From positions 38,271,848 to 38,335,847 of the forward strand of contig NC_079512.1 in assembly GCF_000801105.2 (NCBI RefSeq): 64,000 nt of DNA. The letters are read 5' to 3'. Position numbers and translations under genes: made by a program. This stretch comes from Raphanus sativus. Lineage: Eukaryota > Streptophyta > Magnoliopsida > Brassicales > Brassicaceae. Positions 34,073-44,460 of this stretch are shown piece after piece. The notes under the pieces were generated by a model. That model searched no databases. It was given only the letters and a program-made list of their open reading frames with translations, and was not told the DNA's origin. How positions within the stretch are numbered: the stretch's first letter is position 1; the number at the start of each line of letters is the position of its first letter.

Positions 34073-37000
34073 TCAAGATGGGACGAAGATGTTACGGAGA
34101 CCCATCTTGCCAATAAGTCGTTGAAACTGTGCAGGATAGAGGGGCTTAGTAAATGGATCAGCAAGCTGTAGATCAGTACGCACATGTAAGAGCTTGTATA
34201 GTCCAGCAATAAGTCGTTCACGAACACTATAACAATCCATCTCAACGTTCTTCGTTCGCTCGTGAAAAACAGAGTTATGAGCTATGTGAATAGCAGCCAT
34301 GTTGTCACAGAACAGCAAGGTAGACTTAACCAGAGGTAGACGAAGCTCAGTAAAGAAGTTAGTAAGCCATAACAGATCATCTGAAATGAGAGAGAGGCTT
34401 CTATACTCAGCTTCAGCAGAACTCTTAGATACAACTTGTTGTTTCTTCGATCTCCAAGCAATGAGTGATGTACCCAAGAAGATACAAAACCCAGACGTAG
34501 ATCTTCGTGTGTCTTGACAAGATCCCCAGTCAGCGTCAGCAAAAGCCTGTAACTGCATCTCAGCTTTCGAAGAATAGAACAGACCCTGACCAACGGTACC
34601 TTTGATGTAGTGCAAGACTTTGAGAAGAGCCTTGAGATGACTCTCGCGAGGAGCAGAGGAGAACTGGCTTAGCTTGTTAACGGCAAACGTAATATCAGGT
34701 CGTGTAATCTGTAGATACATAAGACGCCCAATGAGTCTGCGATACGCTTCAGCATCTACGAAGTCTCCACCAGTTTCACTAGACAGTTTCAGAGAAGGAT
34801 CCATAGGAATGCTTGATGGCTTACAACCCAATAGACCTGTTTCATCAAGAAGATCAAGAGCATATTTTCTCTGACAAACATGAATGCCTTCAGTGGAACG
34901 TGCAATCTCCAGTCCTAAGAAGTATTTCATAGGACCAAGATCACGAAGCTTGAAAAATGATTTCAACTGAGCTTTGAGAAGCTCCACTTCAGCATCATTG
35001 TTACTTGATATAATAATGTCATCGACGTAAACAATGACACAGAGAAAAAGATCACCCGTAGACTTGAGAAAACATGTATGATCAGAGTAGGTCTGAGTGA
35101 AACCCAAGGAAGTTAAGGTAGTGGAGAACTTAAGGAACCATTGGCGAGAGGCTTGCTTAAGGCCATAGAGAGACTTTTGGAGTTTACAAACTGCATTCTC
35201 AGGCAGTTTGTCCCCCTTTCGAGATACATATCCTGGAGGTAACTTCATGTAAATCTCCTCTTGGAGATCACCATTAAGGAATGCATTCGATATGTCAAGC
35301 TGATGAAGAGTGAAGTTATAGATTGCTGAGAGGGCAAGAATGAGCTTGACGGTAGTGAGCTTTACAACCGGAGAGAAAGTCTCAAGATAATCTATTCCCT
35401 CCTGTTGTGTGTACCCCTTAGCAACCAAACGAGCTTTGTAACGTTCAATAGTCCCATCAGCATTGAATTTGACTTTGAAAACCCACTTACAACCGATAGG
35501 AGTCTTATCAGGAGGCAATGTGCAGATAGTCCAAGTTCCAGTATCCTCCAGAGCAGTAATTTCATCGTCCATCGGTTCATCCCAAACAAGAAGTCGCTTT
35601 GCCTCAGCATAGGTTTGGGGTTCTTTAACTTTGTCAATGGCAACTAAAAAAGCAAGATAAGGAGAAGAAAGATGGCCATATGACAAAAAGGAAGATATTT
35701 CATGAATGGTTGAAGACCCTGTTGCATTGCAATAGTAGTCTTTGAGATGAGCAGGCTGTTTAGTTCTCCTGTGTGATGTTTGAACAGAAGGTTCAGATAC
35801 ATCTTTAGGAAGATTTGCAGTGGGCAAAGGTTCCGGAGTTGAAGAATGAGAAGAAGTCTCATTCTCAGGAGCATTATTTTGCACAGGAGAACGGGGAACA
35901 TGATCTGGAAAGAAAGAAGAAGCTTCAAGAGACATATCAGTTCCAACTAAAGGAAAGAGCTCTTCGTGAAAAACGACATGCCTTGAGACGAGAATAGTGT
36001 TAGTCTCAAGATCTAAGAGTTTGTATCCTTTGACACCAGAAGGATAGCCTAAAAAGATACAAGCACGAGCTCTAGGATCAAACTTATGTCTGCTCTTGGG
36101 TGATGTAGAGGAATAACAAAGACATCCAAAAACTTTTAGTTGAGAATAATCAGGGATTTTCTTTGTTAAAACCTCAAAAGGACATTTATTATCAAGAATG
36201 GGAGCAGGAAGGCGGTTAATGAGGTGAACTGCTGTAAGGATACAGTCACCCCAGTAAGAAAGAGAAACATGGGATTGAAATAAGAGGGATCGAGCAACGT
36301 TTAGAATGTGTTGATGCTTGCGCTCAACAACAGAATTTTGTTGAGGAGTTTCAGGGCAAGAATGATAAGAAATGATTCCTTTAGATTGATAGAAAGAAGA
36401 GAATCTGAGTTCTGGTGCATTGTCGGATCTAACCCCTTTAACCTTCCTATCAAACTGATTCTCTACCATTGTGATAAAATCAGGAAACACTTTCAAGACA
36501 TCTGACTTAGCCCGAAGTAAATACACCCAGGTAGCCCTAGAACAATCGTCCACTATGGTAAGGAAGTACCTATATCCATCATGAGTTGGAACAGAAAAGG
36601 GACCCCAAGTATCTATATGAAGTAACTCAAAAGGAGATGAACTGAGGTTGTTATGAGAAACAAAGGGTAAGTGTTTTTGTTTGGATAAATGACAAACTTT
36701 GCAATGAGAATCAATTTTTATTTGATTTTTGGGAATATCAAGCACATTGTGCATACATTGAAGTTTTGAAACAGATGGATGTCCTAATCTTTTATGCCAA
36801 ATATCAGGGTGCGATACAGAGGCTACAATGGGAGAAGGCAGAGTACCTTTTATTGATAAAGACTCGACATCCAAGAAATAAAGGTTGGCCACTTCTCTAC
36901 CCATTCCAATCATTAATCCCTGAGTAGGCTCCTGAATACCACAAGAAACATCATCAAACCATACCCTACAGCGAAGATGTTTGGTAAGGCAACTAACACT

Positions 37001-38566
37001 TAGGAGGTTGAATTTAAACTGAGGTATGTATAAGACATCTGAAAGGATGAGGTTACTACCCAGTTCAATGATTCCTATTCCGACAATGCTTACCATAACA
37101 CCAGTGGGTAAAGTGACAGTGGTATTAGGAAGAGATTTGAAAGAAAGAAAAGAAGATTTCTGATGGCAGATATGATTAGTGGCACCAGAATCAATCACCC
37201 AAGCATTTAGAGGAGTAATAGAAGGATTACTAGAGCAGACATAGGGCCTATCAATTCCGGTAAAAGAACAAAGGATAGAAGGATGAGAAGTACCGGAAAT
37301 TGGGCATGTGGAAGAGGAAGAAGGTAAGGAAGCTGAGACAGAGTGAACTTCAGGTTCAGGATGAACACTTGGACTCTGAAGTTTAGTGCTGAGGAAGGAT
37401 ACCAGTTGTTGAATCTGCGCAGCCGAAAGTTCTGTTGACGAAAGAGGCTCATTACTCTGGAGAGAGTCTGAAATAGCAGCATTAGCTGAGACTGAAGAGA
37501 ATGGCTTAGCAGAACTCTGAGCTGGTTTCATACTATTCGGATATCCATGCTTCTTGTAGCAGCGATCAATGAGATGGCCAGGACGATGACAAAACGTGCA
37601 GTAAGGACGGTCTCTGCGCTGATAACCAGTAGACTGTCCCCCTGAAGTGAGTAATGCCGATTTGTTCACAGCCTGATCAGAAGGTTGAGCAACCTGAAAT
37701 GCTGCAGCAGAAGATATATCCAGAGAATTGCTAGCTTCCTTTTGACTGTCCTCTTGATCAAGTAGATTATAAATCTCAGAGAAAGAAGGAAGATTCTTCT
37801 TCATGAGGATTCTACTGCGAATGTTTTCGTAGTTATCATTTAACCCCATGAGAAAATCAATGATCCTGTTCGTCTCACGTTCAGCCAAAAGTTCTTCGAT
37901 CGTACGATTTGTAGCCTGAATATTAGCAAGTTCTTCCCATAGTGACTGAGTTTTGGTATGGTAAGAAGCAAGACTGAGGCTCCCTTGACGAAACGAATGT
38001 AACTGATGACGAAGCTTGTAGAGACGAGGCAGGTTAGACTTGTGGAAACGAGAATGAAGATCAGTCCAAATCTCAGAAGCAGTCTTGAAGTAAAGGATGC
38101 TAGTATAGATCGATTTAGCAACACTGTTCAGCAACCAAGATTTTATCATGCTGTTACAGCGGCACCAAATCTTGAAATAGGGATCATCTTCAGACGGTTT
38201 CACTATCGATCCATCAACAAATCCTAGCTTATTCTTAGCTTCAAGACTAGTCGTCATAGCAATGATCCAAACACCATAATTGCTACCATCTAGAGATTCG
38301 GCAACGAGAACTAATCCAGGATGATCTGAGCTATGAAGATAATACGGAGAGTGAATGTTATCGGGAGAGTTCGATACCTCAAACCGATCAACAGACGACG
38401 GAGTGACAGAACGATTCGTATCGAGAGGATCAGGAGCTCCGGAGCTTGCTCGTGGCGGATTAGATCCCGAGGGAAGATCACGAGCCGTCGGAGATGATTG
38501 AGAACCGTATTCCGGAAGATCCGGTGAAGAACGGCGATAGCGAGACTTGCAATTGCGCTTCCCCAT
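34073..38566 (-). CDS. Copia gag-pol polyprotein
   Basis: One uninterrupted frame of about 1,497 residues from ATG 38566. In order: a gag region (DGSNYGVWIIAM near residue 95); a CCHC zinc knuckle CTFCHRPGHLIDRC near 322; an aspartic protease with DSGATNHICH near 457; an integrase with the HHCC start HKRLGHPS near 589 and DTWGPF plus the DDE core through about 760; reverse transcriptase with KARLVAKGYTQQEGIDYLET and catalytic YVDD near 1180; and RNase H with SKSSAEAEYRSL near 1385. The order protease-integrase-RT-RNase H defines Ty1/copia. No stop or frameshift interrupts it. The stop codon overlaps the polypurine tract. The in-frame TTG at 38575 is unlikely to be the start. Confidence 0.95.
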   Translation of the reverse strand: MGKRNCKSRYRRSSPDLPEYGSQSSPTARDLPSGSNPPRASSGAPDPLDTNRSVTPSSVDRFEVSNSPDNIHSPYYLHSSDHPGLVLVAESLDGSNYGVWIIAMTTSLEAKNKLGFVDGSIVKPSEDDPYFKIWCRCNSMIKSWLLNSVAKSIYTSILYFKTASEIWTDLHSRFHKSNLPRLYKLRHQLHSFRQGSLSLASYHTKTQSLWEELANIQATNRTIEELLAERETNRIIDFLMGLNDNYENIRSRILMKKNLPSFSEIYNLLDQEDSQKEASNSLDISSAAAFQVAQPSDQAVNKSALLTSGGQSTGYQRRDRPYCTFCHRPGHLIDRCYKKHGYPNSMKPAQSSAKPFSSVSANAAISDSLQSNEPLSSTELSAAQIQQLVSFLSTKLQSPSVHPEPEVHSVSASLPSSSSTCPISGTSHPSILCSFTGIDRPYVCSSNPSITPLNAWVIDSGATNHICHQKSSFLSFKSLPNTTVTLPTGVMVSIVGIGIIELGSNLILSDVLYIPQFKFNLLSVSCLTKHLRCRVWFDDVSCGIQEPTQGLMIGMGREVANLYFLDVESLSIKGTLPSPIVASVSHPDIWHKRLGHPSVSKLQCMHNVLDIPKNQIKIDSHCKVCHLSKQKHLPFVSHNNLSSSPFELLHIDTWGPFSVPTHDGYRYFLTIVDDCSRATWVYLLRAKSDVLKVFPDFITMVENQFDRKVKGVRSDNAPELRFSSFYQSKGIISYHSCPETPQQNSVVERKHQHILNVARSLLFQSHVSLSYWGDCILTAVHLINRLPAPILDNKCPFEVLTKKIPDYSQLKVFGCLCYSSTSPKSRHKFDPRARACIFLGYPSGVKGYKLLDLETNTILVSRHVVFHEELFPLVGTDMSLEASSFFPDHVPRSPVQNNAPENETSSHSSTPEPLPTANLPKDVSEPSVQTSHRRTKQPAHLKDYYCNATGSSTIHEISSFLSYGHLSSPYLAFLVAIDKVKEPQTYAEAKRLLVWDEPMDDEITALEDTGTWTICTLPPDKTPIGCKWVFKVKFNADGTIERYKARLVAKGYTQQEGIDYLETFSPVVKLTTVKLILALSAIYNFTLHQLDISNAFLNGDLQEEIYMKLPPGYVSRKGDKLPENAVCKLQKSLYGLKQASRQWFLKFSTTLTSLGFTQTYSDHTCFLKSTGDLFLCVIVYVDDIIISSNNDAEVELLKAQLKSFFKLRDLGPMKYFLGLEIARSTEGIHVCQRKYALDLLDETGLLGCKPSSIPMDPSLKLSSETGGDFVDAEAYRRLIGRLMYLQITRPDITFAVNKLSQFSSAPRESHLKALLKVLHYIKGTVGQGLFYSSKAEMQLQAFADADWGSCQDTRRSTSGFCIFLGTSLIAWRSKKQQVVSKSSAEAEYRSLSLISDDLLWLTNFFTELRLPLVKSTLLFCDNMAAIHIAHNSVFHERTKNVEMDCYSVRERLIAGLYKLLHVRTDLQLADPFTKPLYPAQFQRLIGKMGLRNIFVPS

Positions 38567-38766
38567 TGATATCAATAACAGCTCAAAAGTCGCGAATGAG
38601 ACTTAATCAAGCTGAGATTGCATAGGGAGGGCGACGAAGACGATGAATCGAATCGAAGAATCGAGACGATGAGGTGATTCCGGTGAGATTCCGGCGAGAC
38701 GAGTGGCAGTTGCGGAGGAGAAAGTTCGTTACGGCGGAAGTCAGTTAGAGAAAACGAGATCTCATC

Positions 38767-38778
38767 GCTCTGATACCA
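38767..38778 (-). promoter_or_regulatory. Copia primer-binding site (initiator tRNA-Met)
   Basis: On the coding (minus) strand the bases read TGGTATCAGAGC, complementary to the 3' end of plant initiator tRNA-Met. It starts at the first base after the 5' LTR, with no spacer. Confidence 0.9.
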
Positions 38779-38930
38779 TATGAGTAAAGTATCTCATTTC
38801 TCATTAATTAATCAAAATGTACAAAGTGAAGTTTATATACAAGACTCGACTTACTAAACCGACTACTATAAATCAATCAATATCCGGTTCAAGTGTACCG
38901 ATATACAAACCAACTATATGTACTATAACA
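38779..38930 (-). repeat. 5' LTR of the copia element
   Basis: This 152-bp direct repeat pairs with 33914-34065. On the coding strand it begins TGTTATAGT and ends ACTCATA. It should contain the element's promoter. The short length is at the low end for copia LTRs. Confidence 0.95.
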
Positions 38931-38935
38931 GCCCT

Positions 38936-39084
38936 CGCGCGAGAAACTTTACATAAAATCTTTGGTATCCATGCTATGGAAAGATTTACCACTTTGAGAT
39001 CGACTCAGAAGGTTGAGATTTATGAAGCTTGCTAGGGTTTTGAGCGAAAGAGAGAGGGGCCGGTTAAAAACTTGTGAAGCAAAT
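38936..39084 (-). promoter_or_regulatory. Displaced leader and promoter of the PWP1-like gene
   Basis: Read on the minus strand there is a pyrimidine-rich leader-like stretch (CTCTCTCTTTCGCTC, then AAACCCTAG) followed by a donor-like GTAAAT at 38989-38984. Together with the acceptor next to ATG 33799, this suggests a 5'-UTR intron that now contains the whole copia element. This is inference from splice-site-like sequences. Confidence 0.45.
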
Positions 39085-39215
39085 TTTTTTTTTTTTTTTG
39101 TCAACTGGTCGTTTTTAGACATTTAATCCTCAAACTGAGGTAAGTAGGAGTCGAACTCCAGACGTCAGGGCCCGAAGACAGAGCTCAGCAGCCACTTGGC
39201 TACGAACAACCCGAC
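39085..39215 (-). mobile_element. tRNA-derived SINE (second family)
   Basis: On the minus strand a tRNA-like head shows TAGCCAAGTGG (A box) and GGAGTTCGACTCC (B box). A short body and a run of A's follow (T's at 39082-39099 on the + strand). The 11-bp flanking repeats GTGAAGCAAAT lie at 39074-39084 and 39216-39226. It is about 131 bp. The sequence differs from the SINE at 12178-12389, so it belongs to another family. It sits just upstream of the displaced PWP1 leader. Confidence 0.85.
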
Positions 39216-39226
39216 GTGAAGCAAAT

Positions 39227-39542
39227 CTTTTTTAAAAAAGATTTCCTACCCTACACAATCTGTTATGGAAAGAAACAAACTTTCCAAAAGAAATTGAGTT
39301 AACCGAACCGGACCCAACCGAACCGAATTAACAGTACCACCAAGACAAAACAAATGAAACCAACTATTGATCGGACAGAAAGATGACAGAGTCCACACAT
39401 GTATGTCTCATCGTTAAAATAACAACATCGAGGGGAGTGCTGATTTCGTTTCAGAAAGATTCTGAGATCTCTCTCTCTCTCCCACACGCCTAGGTTGCAA
39501 TTTTGTTACTGCTTTCGAGTGAAGAAGAAGGATCATAAAAAA
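39227..39542 (+). promoter_or_regulatory. Upstream region of the DUF89 gene
   Basis: A short intergenic stretch between divergent genes. It holds a CT run at about 39470-39482 (CTCTCTCTCTCTC), probably in the 5' UTR of the DUF89 gene. No other gene is supported. Confidence 0.4.
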
Positions 39543-41837
39543 ATGGAGAGCGACTCAGTGATGGTTCCGTTGCCTCTGTTACCGATACCGATAGAATCAA
39601 ACTACAGAGCGTGCACCATTCCTTATCGATTCCCTTCTGATAACCCCAAGAAGGCTACCCCCACTGAGATCTCTTGGATCGATCTCTTCCTCAACTCCAT
39701 CCCTTCTTTCAAGTTCCCCTCTCTCTCTATTCCTTTTTATCTTTCATCATCTTATTTTTCTGTGAAAGTTAGATTCTTTGCTAGGCCTAGGGTTGTTTTT
39801 GTTCATGGGTCTTGTCAAAGCTTTGATTTTTTTTTGTCCAAAGATCTGTACTTTATTCGTTAATTGATCTGGATGATCTACATACTGATTGGTCGGAAGC
39901 TCATGTTTTGTTGAATCTGTGATTCACACTCTTTTTGTGTCTTTTCTTGTTGGGTTTTGTCTTGATAACATTCCTGATCTAAAAAGCTGCTTCCTTTTTT
40001 GTTGTTGTTGTTGCAGGGAGCGTGCAGAGAGCGATACATCTGTTCCAGATGCTCCTGTTCGAGCTGAAAAGTTTGCTCAAAGGTACCTTTTTTTTCATTG
40101 TTTCAGTAAGGATGATTCATTGGTTTAATCTGCTGCAAAGAGGTACTGTTTTAGCCAAAAAGCGTTGTGTGTTTTAATTTCTTGGTTGGAACTTTTTTAA
40201 GGTATGCGGAGATTCTTGAGGACTTGAAGAAAGATCCGGAGAGCCATGGTGGACCACCAGATTGCATCGTAAGTTAAACAAAACTACATTGCTTGCTTGT
40301 ATCGAGCTTTTGTTGTTCATGGATATTTGTTTTTTTTGGCAGCTTCTTTGTAGAATTCGTGAGCTAATACTCAGAGAATTGGGATTCAGAGACATTTTCA
40401 AGAAAGTTAAGGTGTGGGGTTGTTTCCTTGTCAATGGCTTTATTCCAATAGCATGATTTATCTTGGCTGATTCATGATATATATTCTATAGGATGAGGAG
40501 AATGCAAAGGCTATATCACTATTTCCTGAAGTCGTCCGTCTGAGTGATGCTATTGAAGATGAAGGCAAGCGCATTGAGAGTCTTGTAAGAGGTATTTTCG
40601 CTGGAAACATCTTTGATCTCGGATCTGCACAGGTATGCATATATATATATATATATATCATCTCTTTCCTCTTTCAAGTCTCTTCTGTTTAAATATCTTA
40701 ATGAATGAATCTTTGTCTTTATTTGTCCCATAACTGAAGCTTGCGGAGGTATTCTCAAAGGATGGAATGTCATTCTTGGCTAGCTGTCAAAACTTGGTTC
40801 CACGGCCATGGGTCATTGATGACTTGGACAACTTTCAAGCTAGATGGCTCAAGAAGCCTTGGAAGAAGGTCACTCATCTAACTTCACTCTGTTTTTTTTT
40901 TCCCTTTTTCAAGCTAGATCACAGTACAAACTGATTTGTTTTTATTTTTCATTACAGGCTGTGATATTTGTTGACAACTCTGGTGCAGACATAATTTTGG
41001 GGATCTTGCCGTTTGCTAGAGAAATGCTACGTCAAGGAATGCAGGTGTGGTACTCTTTTAAGGAGGACATTATCGTTAGTTCTTAGTTAAAGCATACTCT
41101 AAATCTTTCATGCTTTTGATTCTTTCCTTTGAAGGTGGTGCTGGCTGCTAATGAGCTTCCATCTATCAATGATGTCACTTATACCGAGCTTGCAGAGATC
41201 TTATCAAAGGTGCTACATATGGAGTATATCTATTTATTATATCGTCCATTGCAGATTAAAGAAAACTTGACCTTGACTGAGTCTTTATTTTGACCAGCTT
41301 AAGGATGAAAATGGACAACTGATGGGTGTTGATATCTCGAATCTTCTGATTGCAAACTCTGGGAATGACTTACCGGTATGATATTCCAAAAGCTCTCATA
41401 AGTAGGATGGACCTCCAACATATGCATATATTCATGTATTATTACTGATTATCGTTGCAGGTTATTGATCTGGCAAGAGTATCACAGGAGGTTGCATACC
41501 TTTCAACCGATGCAGACTTGGTCATCTTAGAAGGCATGGTAAGATCTACTAGTCCCTTGTCTACTTTTAGGTTTTCAATTTTCAGTAAACTGACTCCTAG
41601 ATTGTTTCTGAACCCCAGGGACGTGGAATAGAGACAAACCTTTATGCTCAGTTCAAGTGTGATTCCCTCAAGATTGGAATGGTAATTAATTATTAACTTA
41701 ATAGATTCCTTATCCTCCTGTTTATTGGGTTCTTGATTCTTTTCTCATTTATGCAGGTGAAGCATCCAGAGGTAGCACAGTTTCTGGGAGGACGGCTTTA
41801 TGACTGCGTCATCAAATACAATGAAGTTCAGAGCTGA
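39543..41837 (+). CDS. DUF89/ARMT1-type damage-control phosphatase (4'-phosphopantetheine phosphatase-like)
   Basis: A metal-dependent phosphatase of the DUF89 family. Plant members are related to the C-terminal part of PANK4 and hydrolyse 4'-phosphopantetheine and its damaged forms, limiting coenzyme A metabolite damage. It starts MESDSVMVPLPLLPIPIESN at 39543 and is spread over about 12 exons; exon 1 ends at 39712 and exon 2 starts at 40017. Key motifs: RIRELILRELGFRDIFKKVK, ESLVRGIFAGNIFDLGSAQ, the metal-site motif VIFVDNSGADIILGILPFAR, VVLAANELPSINDVTYTELA, DADLVILEGMGRGIETNLYA, and the end GGRLYDCVIKYNEVQS. Length is about 365 residues, as in Arabidopsis At2g17340 and At4g35360. The neighbouring order points to At4g35360. 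No lesion was seen. Confidence 0.9.
40638..40659. repeat. (AT)n microsatellite in a DUF89 intron
   Basis: An AT dinucleotide run lies directly downstream of the donor site after GSAQ. Simple repeat within the intron. Confidence 0.85.
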
Positions 41838-42179
41838 TTGTATTCCCACAACCTACATTTTTTTACTGCACCAAGCCAAACAGTTTATTATATTAAAAAC
41901 TGTTAGTCTTTGTAAGTTTTAGTTTAAACTCCTCCCTATCTCTCTTTCTCTCTGCACACTCAGATATAAGAATTGGAAAACTCTTTCAACATTCTTGATA
42001 TGATGGTATTTGAGCATTTTAGAGGACTCCCAGTGAAGAGAAATCTGACAATATTATTTTAAAATCTCAAATTCATCAAATACAATATGAAGTGTTTTAA
42101 ACAGGTAGAATAGAAATGTTTGAAAGAAAAGGAAAACATAGGAAGCAGTAGCAGAATGAGAAGATAGATGTGAGTCGTC

Positions 42180-43493
42180 TTAGTTAGTCTTGGTAGGATA
42201 TGAAGCCATCTTGTTGATTCCGCAGATTCCCTCAGGTTTACCAGTGTTTCTCTTCATCCTAATGAACCCTTTCTCTCCCCATCTTGGTCCCCATGAGTTC
42301 TTCACAATCACATAGTCAGATCCCTTTGATGAACCGTACCCAACTGCAGCTACACCATGGTCTAGCTCTGTTCCACACTTCCCATTGAACACTCCCTGTA
42401 AAAGCACCAAAACAAAGTTAAGCAAGATTGGAGATTATACACAACACAAAGTTTAGATATTTTTTTTATATGTACCCCTTTGTAGAACTGGAAGTCTCTT
42501 CCTGAAGCCTCAATAGCCACACTGACAGGTTGATGAGCTAAAGCCTTCACAAGGCTTTCATCACTGTTTGCTGGGACATCTTCATAGCCGCTGATTGTCA
42601 CAACTTCTACATCCTCCTGTATAAAGGTTCACGAATGAGTCAGAAAGTGTTTTATAAAAAGATGCATTTCTGAATCTATGTTTTGTTTACCTTCTGCTCT
42701 TGGCAAATGCCTTCCTCCATGAGGTAGGGGTAATCGTCTTCTTTGTGGAGTCCTCCTGTGGAAATGATGTACTGGAATGCGTAGTCCATTAGACCTCCAT
42801 TGCAACCATTGTTGTAAGTTGTGTCACAGTCTATGAGTTCTTGCTCTGAAAGCGAACTCAGGTTCCCTGTTGTGATCTGGTGGATCCCTTCAACAGCTGC
42901 AACTGTCGAAAACGCCCAACAACTACCTGCAGATGACAAAGGAGATCCATTCTAATCAATCTCTTGTTCTGTCTACTTATGAACAAGAAAAATAAAAAGA
43001 GAGAAACGTTACCACATGAACCCTGGTTCTTGACAGGAGTCACAGCGCCTTTCTTCCTCCAGTCAACGGATTTAGGCAAGTCTGTGACGTCTCTGTACCT
43101 GAAGTTAGCAGAGGAGGGCTGCCTCTTTCTAGAGAACTGCGGAGGCTTTGCAAGTCCGAGATACTTCCTTTTGAACTCTTCATGGGTCAAATCTGCAAAC
43201 TCGTTTAACCCCAGCCAGTAACTGCTGATCTCGTTGTTCCTCTGGTCTATATGCATCAGGTTATCCCTGAACACCTCGAACCTGTGCACCTTCTCCTCAA
43301 CGCTTTGGTAAGCCTTGCTGTGTTCTGACATCCATGACTCAAAGAGCTCTAGAAGGTTATCAGTGGATGATAGATGCTCAGGTGTGTATCCAATGATGGA
43401 GAAATCACGGGCAAGAGCAGAGCAGAGGAGTGCTGATGCCGAAATGGCGACCAAAAGAGAGAGTTTGGCAAGTGATGGTGTAGAGAAAGCCAT
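42180..43493 (-). CDS. XCP1: Xylem cysteine endopeptidase 1 (papain family)
   Basis: A papain-like protease that acts in xylem vessel autolysis. Four exons: 43493-43013, 42926-42691, 42616-42476 and 42395-42180. It starts with [20 protein letters not shown], a signal peptide. The I29 pro-domain follows ([20 protein letters not shown], with ERFNIN-type spacing), then the mature enzyme from about [20 protein letters not shown]. The catalytic residues are Cys in GSCGSCWAFS, His in [11 protein letters not shown] and Asn in [12 protein letters not shown]. The GCNGG and CDTTYNNGC motifs are present, and the protein ends YPTKTN. Length is about 355 residues, as expected. XCP2 is the close alternative; the position next to the DUF89 gene favours XCP1 (At4g35350). 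It converges with the DUF89 gene. Confidence 0.93.
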
Positions 43494-43560
43494 TATAGCT
43501 AAAGGCGAGGAGAGGAGGAGGAAGAATGAGATGATGTGAAAAGAGAGTAGAGGCATAAGG

Positions 43561-43568
43561 TTTATATA
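43561..43568 (-). promoter_or_regulatory. TATA box of XCP1
   Basis: TATATAAA on the minus strand, 68 bases upstream of the start codon. The spacing fits a short 5' UTR. Confidence 0.6.
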
Positions 43569-44340
43569 CAAGAGGGAGAGACGGCAAAGTCTCAAAGTAT
43601 TTGCTTTGAAGCAAAGACACTGATTAAATTTAAATTTAAAAAAACAAGTACATCGGTCTCCAAGTCTTCACGGTTGGATCTCTTCTTAGTTTTTGCCTTT
43701 TGCTCTAAGCATGCCAATTTTCAACACAGATAGCTTCACTTTCAGAGAAGTTAATCAAATATTATATTATCATAATAAAAGGAAGTAACTATAGAGGCGA
43801 AAGAGCTTAAAGTTTCTATTATTAGACACACTCTCACAGGAAATAAATAACGTGTCAAGAGCCAAAAATGACTTTGATTTCAACTGAGCAGTGGTGCAGC
43901 CACAACACAATAGGATGAAGCATGCCCACAGAATCTCGCTCAACCTGTTAGAGAAGCTAGTAAGCAAACTGAATAAACAGAGCCTCTTCACATATGAAAT
44001 CAAGAAGTTTGTGTTCTGAACAAAGAAGAGAAAAAGCTGAGGGGTTTAAAATATATAAAACTGTGCATTTCCAGAACAACTATTCACTAGAAGCTATAAA
44101 ATCCATTTGGATTGAAATAAAACAACCAACTTTCTCTTCAATATAATTATGTACAAGACACCAGTACTTATGATGTTGAGGTTCTTCAATAATCTGATAG
44201 CCTGGGGAGTCTACATATGCAAAAATATAGTACTGCCACATAAAAGATTACACCACAAGTAGTTAGAAACTGAGTAACATGGATAACAAATGTTAGATCA
44301 TTGACCTGTAAGAGATTCTTGAACAGTAGCAGAAGTGGGA
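43569..44340. other. Intergenic region upstream of XCP1
   Basis: Presumed XCP1 promoter and AT-rich spacer. No gene is seen; expected neighbours of XCP1 (At4g35340-like genes) are absent. Confidence 0.4.
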
Positions 44341-44352
44341 AAGACTTTTAAC

Positions 44353-44460
44353 TTCGTTGTTATTTCTGTTTAACATGGGCTTGTATATATAAAATCCATT
44401 GTTATTTCTGTTGGGCTTGTATATAAATACTCTGTTATTGCTGTTGGGCTTGTATATTCT
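44353..44460. repeat. Short tandem repeat, about three units
   Basis: The phrase GTTATTTCTGTT / GTTATTGCTGTT plus GGGCTTGTATAT recurs three times with slightly different spacing (GGGCTTGTATAT near 44377, 44413 and 44445). This is a diverged tandem array of roughly 35-bp units next to an AAG-rich microsatellite (44462-44485). Confidence 0.75.

Larger units (their letters stand above)
33914..38930 (-). mobile_element. Full-length Ty1/copia LTR retrotransposon
   Basis: LTRs of 152 bp lie at 33914-34065 (3' LTR) and 38779-38930 (5' LTR). They differ at two adjacent positions (AT versus CC), so the insertion is young. A 5-bp target duplication GCCCT lies at 33909-33913 and 38931-38935. The LTR ends are TG...TA on the coding strand, not the usual TG...CA. 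A primer-binding site TGGTATCAGAGC (initiator tRNA-Met type, 38767-38778) directly adjoins the 5' LTR, and a polypurine tract (GAGGGGGA, 34066-34077) precedes the 3' LTR. One long gag-pol frame fills the interior. All parts needed for transposition look present. It sits 110 bp upstream of the PWP1-like start codon, in the same orientation. Confidence 0.95.

Noticed and set aside
39130..39215. tRNA gene on the minus strand
   Set aside because: It is the tRNA-like head of a short SINE with an A-run and flanking duplication.
44353..44460. CRISPR-like repeat array
   Set aside because: Only three diverged units without uniform spacers, in a plant genome; it is a simple tandem repeat.
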